12,084 nt of DNA from Bacteroidales bacterium UBA1736 (GTDB taxonomy: Bacteria > Bacteroidota > Bacteroidia > Bacteroidales > UBA932), in NCBI GenBank assembly GCA_002315825.1, contig DCIC01000079.1:1-12084 (forward strand). The letters are read 5' to 3'. The notes under the pieces are model-generated. The model worked only from the letters and a program-made list of their open reading frames with translations. It ran no database searches and was not told the origin of the DNA. Each line of letters opens with the position of its first letter. Position 1 is the stretch's first letter. Both the position numbers and the translations under genes were made by a program. Positions 6,744 to 12,084 of the stretch are shown here, in pieces.

Positions 6744-7786
6744 AACTGTACTACATTTAACCCATATTCAATGGGAGTTTTTAAGTTGGTAGAGAAAACA
6801 TCGTAGATATCCCAGAAATCCATACTGTCAAAATCTTGGGTGGGATCTTCGATGAAGGCGATGTATGTATCGAAATACTCGTTCAATTTCTGGGCAGCGG
6901 CGTTAATGCTTCCCACTGCGTCTCCATCATAGCCGATGATGACGGTTCTGACACCCTTTGCCTGAAGCTTGTATATCTGTGCGTCAGAGATTTTCTTGCC
7001 GAAGGTAGCAACGGCAGCGATCCTGTGATTCTCGTACAAATCAAGTTTTCTGGTAAGGGCGATGACATCAAAGACACCCTCGCAAATGATTACCGTATCG
7101 GTCTCGTCTTCCACGATGGCATCGTAGTTATACAAGAGTTTCACGAAATCGTTCTCGCCCTCCTTACAACCGCTGTTGTTGTATCTGCGGATTTCATACT
7201 TGCCGTTCAGCCTTGCCTGGGTATTGTATTCATCGATGCGCTGCTTATCCCAGGTATGTCTGGAAATGTAGCCGACTATATCACCGTTATCGATGATCGG
7301 GAACACCACATAGTCATCGAACTTGAAATTCAAGCCTCTGGTGGTTCCTACCGGAAAGAACTCATAGTCATCAAAGGAGAAGCCTCTGGATTTGAGGTAT
7401 GGATTCTTATAGCAACGCTTCCATCCTTCAGGCATTTCCACGATATTCAACTCATCATCAATCTCATCCTCATCCAGTGTGAAAAACTGAGGAACTGCCA
7501 CCGGCCCGAATGATGCGGTCTCTTCAATACGAAGGTCTGAACGCCCTATATCGTCAAGAAGCTGATTGACATCCGTAGTCGTATGGCCGCAAGAGAAACA
7601 GTGGCCCATAAAGAGCTTTTTCTTTGCGGTCTCTGGCCCCACATAGATACCGAACTTTCCACCGGTATGGCCACAGTAAGGGCAAACGGGAACGATGAGG
7701 TTCTTACGGCCACCATCAAGTTTCGCGTGTAATTCAACCGAGAGTTCCTGGATAAGAAACTCTTTATCTTCTCTGCTGATATACAT
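6740..7786 (-). CDS. dnaG: DnaG-type DNA primase (CHC2 zinc finger and Toprim)
   Basis: 348 residues. The N-terminal zinc finger has C35xxC38 (CPYCGHTGG) and C63xxC66 (CFSCGH), the usual template-reading module of phage and bacterial primases. The middle contains VFPIIDNGDIVGYISRH (161-177), the core strand pair of DnaG-type enzymes. The Toprim domain shows IICEGVFDVIAL (233-244) with catalytic E236, a central AAVATFG (257-263), and IIGYDGDAVG (283-292) with metal ligands D287 and D289. The enzyme makes RNA primers at the fork. There is no obvious C-terminal helicase domain, so it is not a T7 gp4-type fusion; the DnaB-like helicase is encoded 2 bases upstream, and the two are expected to act together. 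It is shorter than bacterial DnaG (about 580-600), lacking a clear helicase-binding C-terminal domain. No Shine-Dalgarno sequence precedes the start. Confidence 0.93.
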   Translation of the reverse strand: MYISREDKEFLIQELSVELHAKLDGGRKNLIVPVCPYCGHTGGKFGIYVGPETAKKKLFMGHCFSCGHTTTDVNQLLDDIGRSDLRIEETASFGPVAVPQFFTLDEDEIDDELNIVEMPEGWKRCYKNPYLKSRGFSFDDYEFFPVGTTRGLNFKFDDYVVFPIIDNGDIVGYISRHTWDKQRIDEYNTQARLNGKYEIRRYNNSGCKEGENDFVKLLYNYDAIVEDETDTVIICEGVFDVIALTRKLDLYENHRIAAVATFGKKISDAQIYKLQAKGVRTVIIGYDGDAVGSINAAAQKLNEYFDTYIAFIEDPTQDFDSMDFWDIYDVFSTNLKTPIEYGLNVVQL

Positions 7787-7788
7787 GG

Positions 7789-9147
7789 CTAATTGACTTT
7801 ATTGAGGTTCATAGAGCGTTGACGGTCATAGAAACACTCATGCTGATAATCCGTAGCAATCCTGAATGGCTCCCCCTTCTCAAAGAAGCGGGCCTTGGCC
7901 ACAAACAGTCTCATAGTATGCTCCTTTCTCTCACGATCCGACTGGTTGAGCGTTACTAAATGAGTCAAGGGCCTTGCGATACCTTTGGCTTCTGAAGAGT
8001 TGAATTCGGTAAGGACATTCTTTTCATCGTTCAGCCAATCCCTGTTTTCAATGGTGGACTGATATGTTGTGACCATCCAGACATTTTCATCGGCAGCAAG
8101 GTCTTTGAGGTCGTTGGCAACCGCAATTCTCTTATGGCGTTCTCCGTTCTCACCCCACTGTCTGCCTGAAGAATCAGTCAAAAGGTCAAGAGAGTCGATG
8201 ATTACTACATCAGGAGATATGCCGTAATGCTTCTGGAAATCCGCAATGCCATTCTTGATATCCACGGTAGATACATTGCAATTGAACTTCGGGTAGGATT
8301 TGACATACAGCTTGCCGGAGATCGCCTCCAGCATGGCCTCATACTTCATAATATCCACATCCCGAATCGTACCGGTCTCATACCTGAAAGAATCGCAAGA
8401 CACAAGGGCTGCGGAATAAGCATTGACAGCCTCTTCCTTGCTACCTTCCAACTGGAAATGGAGTACATTCAAGCCATCCACTTGGCAAGCGTTCTTACCT
8501 ATCCAGCGTGCAATATGACTCTTACCAACTCCGGTAGGGGCCATGAAACAAGTGAGCTGGGTGCGAAGGTCACGCCCGCCATTCATTTCGTCCAGTTCAT
8601 CAATGTAGAACCTGGTAATGGCAGCGCGTTTGTTGGCCTCATTGTGCCTCTGCCGGTTTTCCTTGAACCTCAGGCCAAATGTGGCCACGACATCTACAAA
8701 TTCTGATGATTTCAAGCTGAAGGACTGCGCCCACTGGGAGTATTCCTGAAGCTTTGCAGAAGCCTTTTCGTGGCCCTGTTTGTTGTACAATTCGCCAACC
8801 TCTTTATAGACTTTCTGAAATCTGACTTGTTTGATATAATCTTCCAGCTGTTCAAGGACTTGCTCGGTATCTATGGCCGATGAACTGTCGAATATGTCTT
8901 CCAGCAAGGACACAACGCCCTTATCGCTGGCAACCATTTGCTTCAGAATACTATAAGAAGGAGCCTGTTTGTATTCTTTGTAGTAAGAGTGCAAACATGT
9001 ATGGAGTTTGATAAAGTCCTTGTCTGGGAGATAATCCTTGCGAATGTGTTCCATTACCATAGCAAGTATGTAGTCATTCTGCATACATGTATAGTACACA
9101 TCCATCAAGAACTCTTCAGTGAGGACATTATTTGTTTGATTCGCCAT
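7789..9147 (-). CDS. dnaB: DnaB-like replicative helicase
   Basis: 452 residues. An N-terminal helical domain (about 1-145) is followed by a RecA-type motor. Walker A is APTGVGKS (203-210). LHFQLEGS (229-236) matches the DnaB motif FSLEMS with catalytic E234, and Walker B is VVIIDSLDLL (314-323). MVTTYQS (358-364) is the sensor-like strand with the terminal Gln, and AKARFFEKGEPF (417-428) resembles the conserved DnaB C-terminal strand carrying the Arg finger region. Known role: a hexameric ring that unwinds DNA ahead of the fork and works with primase, encoded immediately downstream. The start ATG (9147-9145) lies 20 bases inside the upstream cysteine-cluster gene. It ends with TAG two bases before the primase start, which argues against recoding of TAG. 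A RadA/KaiC-type ATPase is less likely given the LEGS motif and the primase partner. Confidence 0.92.
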   Translation of the reverse strand: MANQTNNVLTEEFLMDVYYTCMQNDYILAMVMEHIRKDYLPDKDFIKLHTCLHSYYKEYKQAPSYSILKQMVASDKGVVSLLEDIFDSSSAIDTEQVLEQLEDYIKQVRFQKVYKEVGELYNKQGHEKASAKLQEYSQWAQSFSLKSSEFVDVVATFGLRFKENRQRHNEANKRAAITRFYIDELDEMNGGRDLRTQLTCFMAPTGVGKSHIARWIGKNACQVDGLNVLHFQLEGSKEEAVNAYSAALVSCDSFRYETGTIRDVDIMKYEAMLEAISGKLYVKSYPKFNCNVSTVDIKNGIADFQKHYGISPDVVIIDSLDLLTDSSGRQWGENGERHKRIAVANDLKDLAADENVWMVTTYQSTIENRDWLNDEKNVLTEFNSSEAKGIARPLTHLVTLNQSDRERKEHTMRLFVAKARFFEKGEPFRIATDYQHECFYDRQRSMNLNKVN

Positions 9148-9721
9148 ATTCTACTCTGATTCTGTATAGTTCCGGATATTTCTTCTCCGTCTCTGTTTTA
9201 CATTGTTCTATAAATTGGCACTGGTGGCAAGCGTCTGATAGCGGACTCCATCCCAATGTGGATGCCTGGCAAACTGCAAAGCCAACCTCCATATTAAGGA
9301 GACGGAGCTTTGTGGTTTCCTCTGACTTCTGGTATATGTATTTGGCCAGAGGATGTTCGCTGCGGTCAGTAATCAGACTGATGAGATAACCTCGATCAAG
9401 GTCTCGCTCTTGTAACCATTGGTCTTCGTAGTATCTCGTGCCGTGCTTTGAGTCTTTGAGTCGTTTGATTGCGGCTGGCCCGAAAGCTTGTTTGATTGTC
9501 CAGTTGTCCCGGCTCCTGTAGGCGTATGCCGTACAAATGCAGAAATCAACAAGACGCTCCTGGGTGACAGAACCGAATTCTTGGTCAAACAACTGGATGA
9601 AGTTTGTCAGCGTCCGGATGGTAGCCCCGCCTCCAGAAAACTTGAAGTCGGAGCTAACCAACCGTGTTTCAATCTCCGTGAAAACAGTAATGATGTTTTT
9701 AACCCATTTTTCGTTTTCCAT
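9128..9721 (-). CDS. Unknown protein with C-terminal CxxCx5C metal-binding cluster
   Basis: Not recognised. Starting from the ATG at 9721 it has 197 residues; a GTG one codon earlier (9724) would give 198. The start overlaps the sigma factor gene by about 23 bases, and the end overlaps the DnaB-like gene by 20. The body looks soluble and largely helical, rich in charged residues. Near the end, counted from the GTG, C152, C166, C169 and C175 form C-x13-C-x2-C-x5-C inside GWSPLSDACHQCQFIEQC. Such spacing is seen in zinc sites and in the [4Fe-4S] sites of Cas4/AddB-type nucleases. I see no PD-(D/E)xK nuclease motif, so that comparison rests on spacing only. Position directly before the replicative helicase makes a helicase-loading or fork-accessory role a reasonable guess, no more. 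Confidence 0.75.
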   Translation of the reverse strand: MENEKWVKNIITVFTEIETRLVSSDFKFSGGGATIRTLTNFIQLFDQEFGSVTQERLVDFCICTAYAYRSRDNWTIKQAFGPAAIKRLKDSKHGTRYYEDQWLQERDLDRGYLISLITDRSEHPLAKYIYQKSEETTKLRLLNMEVGFAVCQASTLGWSPLSDACHQCQFIEQCKTETEKKYPELYRIRVEYGESNK

Positions 9722-10322
9722 CACGCGTCAAATACTTCTTCATGAATTGTCTTGCCAAGTACAAACGACTCTTGACTGTTTCAATATTGTGTGATTTTAA
9801 GGTTCCTTTCTCGTATTCTATATCAGCTATCTCTTTCAATGAATAGCCAGCCTCTTGTAGTAATAGGGCATCACGATGGATGGGTTTCATCCTGTCCAGA
9901 ACCCAGAGGATATCGTCACTGTAGAATGTTCTGTAGTTTTCGGTATCCATCAAGTTTGCTGAAGGTTTGTCAGGGGCCATGATTGTTTCTTCGTAGGCTT
10001 CGATATCCTTGTCATAATCCTTGTTGTCGTGTCTTGACCGGCGGCGTTCAAGTTCCTGGACACATCGTTTGGTTACAATGTGGAGCCAGGTTTTAATGGA
10101 ACGCTCCGAATCATAGGTTTCGATTCCTCGGTAAAAGTTGACAAGAACCTCGTTGTAGTTTTCTTCAACATGGGCTGGAGACCACGAATACTGCATCACC
10201 AGCTTGTAAATCATGTTGTAGAAGGGGGCTACATATTCCTGGAAAAGTTCATTGCGCCTCTTGATAACAGCCGGATCTAAATCTCGCTCTGGTCTTTCGG
10301 CACTGTGTATTTGCTCTTCCAT
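9699..10322 (-). CDS. ECF-like sigma-70 family RNA polymerase sigma factor
   Basis: 207 residues with the two-domain plan of small sigma factors. Region 2 covers about 31-95: YKLVMQYSWSPAHVEENYNE, then FYRGIETYDSERSIKTWLHI and VTKRCVQELERRR, matching the helix that ends in the TWLxxIxxN/R segment used for -10 recognition and core binding. A 45-residue acidic linker follows. Region 4 covers about 136-198: LDRMKPIHRDALLLQEAGYSLKEIADI, then ETVKSRLYLARQFMKKYL, a -35 binding helix-turn-helix. The turn is several residues longer than usual (EYEKGTLKSHNI before ETVKSR). It would direct host RNA polymerase to phage promoters, which by inference are a later gene set. It sits within the replication genes, overlaps the 95-residue gene by 46 bases, and no in-frame later ATG preserves region 2, so the ATG at 10322 is the start. 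Confidence 0.85.
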   Translation of the reverse strand: MEEQIHSAERPERDLDPAVIKRRNELFQEYVAPFYNMIYKLVMQYSWSPAHVEENYNEVLVNFYRGIETYDSERSIKTWLHIVTKRCVQELERRRSRHDNKDYDKDIEAYEETIMAPDKPSANLMDTENYRTFYSDDILWVLDRMKPIHRDALLLQEAGYSLKEIADIEYEKGTLKSHNIETVKSRLYLARQFMKKYLTRDGKRKMG

Positions 10323-10564
10323 TTGACAGCAACTTCTTGGTTAAACATCAAAGCTGCTTTGTCAGTCAAATGATGAACTTCACAATACCTTTTCCAACGG
10401 TTCTCCTGACGAATAAACTCATCACGAACCTCCTGGTCTTCAGGCTGAGGCTGTTGTTCAAGAAAAGCGTAGAACTCATCCAGCAATTCCCCAAGCTTGC
10501 ACATGGCTAATGCCGCAACCTTGGCCTGGAATTTCCTTACTCTTCTTGCGTTTGAACTGCTCAT
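10277..10564 (-). CDS. Small hypothetical protein, 95 residues
   Basis: Not recognised. The ATG at 10564-10562 shares one base with the resolvase stop (TAATG), and the gene ends with TAG 46 bases inside the sigma factor gene. The N-terminus is basic (SSSNARRVRKFQAKV), followed by a probable amphipathic helix (ALAMCKLGELLDEFYAFLEQ, 19-38), a Pro/Gln/Glu-rich hinge (39-46) and a charged, tryptophan-containing second helical part (RQENRWKRYCEVHHL). No signal peptide or membrane segment is seen. Tight overlaps on both sides and normal-looking coding sequence support it as a real gene. Small basic helical proteins in phage replication modules are often accessory or DNA-binding factors, but nothing here identifies a function. 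Confidence 0.72.
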   Translation of the reverse strand: MSSSNARRVRKFQAKVAALAMCKLGELLDEFYAFLEQQPQPEDQEVRDEFIRQENRWKRYCEVHHLTDKAALMFNQEVAVKWKSKYTVPKDQSEI

Positions 10565-11028
10565 TACAAGTGAAATTTATGAATGTAATACATGAAGATA
10601 TGGGTGGCATCGGCCATATTATGATCAACTGGTTCAATCTTCCATCTTAAACGGCAAAATTTAACCATATCATCTTTTGTGGCATTCCCGTCTCCAGTAG
10701 CCCAACTCTTAACCGTTTTAGGATTAATAAAGATGGGTTCTGGGAGATCCAGCGTATCGCACACTTCCAATAGAATTCCCCGAAATTCTGACAATTTTCT
10801 GGCATCAATGAAGTGATTGTTAACGCTAACATCTTCAGCTACAATCTGTTTAATACTATATTTTGTAATAAAATCAATTAGTGTGTTGCGAAATGCAGCA
10901 TGTTGTTTGTTATTATTGCGGCGCATGGATTCATTGAAATTCCAAGTCCCGCTTTCATGCGTTGAATAATAACCCGTTACAGTTGCGATATCAACTGCCA
11001 ATACATCATCTTTTGTAAGCTGTACCAT
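10564..11028 (-). CDS. RuvC-like Holliday junction resolvase
   Basis: 154 residues from the ATG at 11028-11026. An upstream ATG at 11088 would lie inside the endonuclease gene and add 20 residues that fit no family feature. RNase H-fold acidic residues occur in order: D13 in VLAVDIATVTGYY (first strand), E65 in IKQIVAEDV (third strand), and D140 in DHNMADATHIF (135-145), corresponding to the HxxDA/DNxADA end motif of RuvC. INPKTVKSWATGDGNATKDDM (101-121) matches the conserved P-x-x-V-K-x-x-x-x-G-x-x-x-K stretch. The family cuts four-way junctions symmetrically, removing branches before packaging and resolving recombination intermediates. It lies next to the SbcC-like recombination gene. By hand count its rows hold only 18-20 G+C per 60, against about 30 in the next gene. 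It starts within the previous stop as TAATG. Confidence 0.87.
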   Translation of the reverse strand: MVQLTKDDVLAVDIATVTGYYSTHESGTWNFNESMRRNNNKQHAAFRNTLIDFITKYSIKQIVAEDVSVNNHFIDARKLSEFRGILLEVCDTLDLPEPIFINPKTVKSWATGDGNATKDDMVKFCRLRWKIEPVDHNMADATHIFMYYIHKFHL

Positions 11029-11777
11029 TAGTCTGTTATTTCGACTTGATAGTTGATTAATGCTTGATATACATGGGGAGCAATACAATGTTTGTATTTC
11101 TCAGCCATCAATTTGATAATCTCTTCTTTTGCTTCTTTATACTTTAAGAAAGCGTCAGTGGTGTTATAAAAACCTGAATAGTGTTCTACTTTTTTAGTAA
11201 ATGGATTCGTGACAACTGCAACGAATGTAGAAGCACCTTTTTGAGCTTGAACACCAATGGGGTACATTCCACGCTGTGTCTGCTGTTTTACCAACATCTT
11301 ATTGATTTCAGAAGGTACAAAACAACACTTTTCGGGAGAGTAAACCGTATTGTGTTTTACTAAAATATCCTTATCTAAAGAATAGTTATCGTTAGGACAA
11401 TTGCTCTCATACCACTGTGCAAAATTCTGAAAACACTGCCATTCAAGGCAACAACTACAGGGAGAATATGATGGTTCTCGTTTGTGCATATCTTTACTAT
11501 AGCACCTTTGCAACATATTACTCCATTTATTATAAATAGCTGGGTGGGTTTTGTGGGAATATGGGCCGATACCTATCCAACCTACATTATATCGCACCTT
11601 TCTTTGAGCCAATGCTTCATGGTCTTGTACCTTGCCATGTAAGATATTGTGTGCCGCAGCAGTAGTCTGATTACCAGACTCTAAAAATCTGACCGTGACA
11701 TTTCTGGAATCCTTAACTTCAACTACTTGAATTGTACCAGAAGTGTGGGTTTCAAACAATTGCCCTACGCTAACCAT
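11028..11777 (-). CDS. Free-standing HNH/AP2-type homing endonuclease
   Basis: 249 residues. The N-terminal beta-rich segment (IQVVEVKDSRNVTVRFLESG, 16-35, then NILHGKVQD) matches the leader found in a common phage endonuclease family. The centre carries the family signature: KWSNMLQRCYS (84-94), Y104-SPCSCCLEWQCFQNFAQWY (105-123), SLDKDIL (133-139), and N143-TVYSPEKCCFVPSEINKML. This is an HNH-type nuclease core with cysteine pairs likely to bind zinc. Residues 173-228 (PIGVQAQKGASTFVAVV and following) resemble the AP2-like DNA-binding domain seen at the end of such enzymes. These proteins cut DNA at or near unoccupied sites and spread by repair. It is wedged between the recombination ATPase and resolvase genes with TAATG on both sides and has low G+C (20-22 per 60 in two rows). 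I infer a mobile gene with no direct replication role. Confidence 0.85.
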   Translation of the reverse strand: MVSVGQLFETHTSGTIQVVEVKDSRNVTVRFLESGNQTTAAAHNILHGKVQDHEALAQRKVRYNVGWIGIGPYSHKTHPAIYNKWSNMLQRCYSKDMHKREPSYSPCSCCLEWQCFQNFAQWYESNCPNDNYSLDKDILVKHNTVYSPEKCCFVPSEINKMLVKQQTQRGMYPIGVQAQKGASTFVAVVTNPFTKKVEHYSGFYNTTDAFLKYKEAKEEIIKLMAEKYKHCIAPHVYQALINYQVEITD

Positions 11778-12084
11778 TAGATGAATGATACTCCGTTATG
11801 TTTGTTAATGATAAGTTTGTGAGGGTAGTTTTCCGCAATATTGCCATGACTCACCACTAAGGCAGTAATCCCTAAAGTATTGAGAGTGTTGAAAATATTA
11901 GCCAACCCTGTTTCATCAGTTGCGTCCAGTATCTCATCCAACACCAATAAGTCCAGCCCTTTGCCCTCTACACAACTAACATTTGTTAACTTATGCATTG
12001 CAAGGATATTGGCCAGGTTAACACGGCATTGTTCACCGGCTGAGAACTTATCAAAGGAACCACAGTTGATTCCGTCACGGAGAA
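11777..12084 (-). CDS. SbcC/Rad50-like (T4 gp46-like) recombination ATPase, C-terminal fragment
   Basis: The last 101 codons of a gene that begins beyond the high-coordinate end. The reading frame from the edge is open and contains FDKFSAGEQCRVNLANILAM, the ABC signature (LSGGE-type) and following helix of SMC/Rad50/SbcC ATPases. Walker B then follows in LDLLVLDEILDATDE, with the catalytic Glu and D-loop, and a strand ending ALVVSHGN carries the switch His. This order and spacing are those of the C-terminal ATP-binding lobe. Family role: with an Mre11/SbcD/gp47 nuclease partner it trims and processes DNA ends for recombination-dependent replication; the partner would be expected just upstream, outside the window. 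The stop TAA overlaps the next ATG by one base. RecF-type or SMC-type ATPases are alternatives, but the lack of a long tail and the phage recombination context favour gp46-like. Confidence 0.87.
   Translation of the reverse strand, partial: LRDGINCGSFDKFSAGEQCRVNLANILAMHKLTNVSCVEGKGLDLLVLDEILDATDETGLANIFNTLNTLGITALVVSHGNIAENYPHKLIINKHNGVSFI

Noticed and set aside
6836..7513. Plus-strand open frame of 225 codons opposite the primase
   Set aside because: It is antisense to the Toprim and core region of the primase, with hydrophobic runs expected from the reverse of acidic/charged codons and no plus-strand neighbours.
7786..7800. TAG recoding as in some large gut phages
   Set aside because: TAG ends the DnaB-like gene two bases before the primase start and also ends the 95-residue gene. 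Conserved proteins contain no internal TAG, so the standard code fits.
11026..11088. Longer start for the RuvC-like gene at 11088
   Set aside because: It would add 20 residues that overlap the endonuclease C-terminus and precede the usual first strand. The ATG at 11028 forms the same TAATG junction as its neighbours.

Overview
The window looks like the replication and recombination module of a large double-stranded DNA phage or prophage. Every supported gene lies on the minus strand. Neighbours overlap by 1 to 46 bases or are separated by at most 7, so the region reads as one polycistronic unit transcribed from high to low coordinates. There is no non-coding stretch over 300 bases, and I saw no promoter, terminator, tRNA or CRISPR array. 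Stop codons TAA, TGA and TAG are all used, with TAG ending two genes immediately beside the next gene's start, so a TAG-recoded code is unlikely. Most starts lack a Shine-Dalgarno sequence. Together with the Pif1-like helicase type, this points weakly to a phage of Bacteroidota. No structural or packaging gene is present to settle it.

In transcription order the layout is as follows. First comes the 3' end of an SbcC/Rad50-like (T4 gp46-like) recombination ATPase (12084-11777). It is followed by a free-standing HNH/AP2-type homing endonuclease (11777-11028), a RuvC-like resolvase (11028-10564) and a small unknown protein (10564-10277). Next are an ECF-like sigma factor (10322-9699), an unknown protein with a CxxCx5C cluster (9721-9128), a DnaB-like helicase (9147-7789) and a DnaG-like primase (7786-6740). 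The N-terminal half of a DNA polymerase III alpha subunit (6743-5037), a Pif1/RecD-like helicase (5040-3694) and the C-terminal half of the polymerase (3713-699) come next. The window ends with a guanylate-kinase-like nucleotide kinase (702-193) and the start of a DnaQ-like exonuclease (185-1, continuing out of the window).

The most striking feature is the replicative polymerase. It is broken inside the catalytic palm, between the GRGS block and the PDxDxD catalytic aspartates, and a complete helicase gene sits between the halves. The upstream half carries a tail of about 75 residues at the break that resembles intein blocks N3 and N4. The catalytic Thr and His of block B are replaced, and there is no clear Cys1. 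The downstream half starts with a 32-residue leader lacking the usual His-Asn end. The same downstream half also carries a second, contiguous 281-residue intein with an HNH endonuclease at the conserved FNK|SHA site. The two can be compared within one protein: one looks intact, the other looks like a worn split intein.

Functionally, primase, DnaB helicase, the two-part polymerase and a separate proofreading exonuclease would form the replisome. The SbcC-like ATPase and RuvC-like resolvase would serve recombination-dependent replication and branch resolution. The kinase would feed nucleotides, and the sigma factor could link replication to a later transcription phase. Mobile elements (intein, homing endonuclease, probable split-intein relic) have invaded at least three points.
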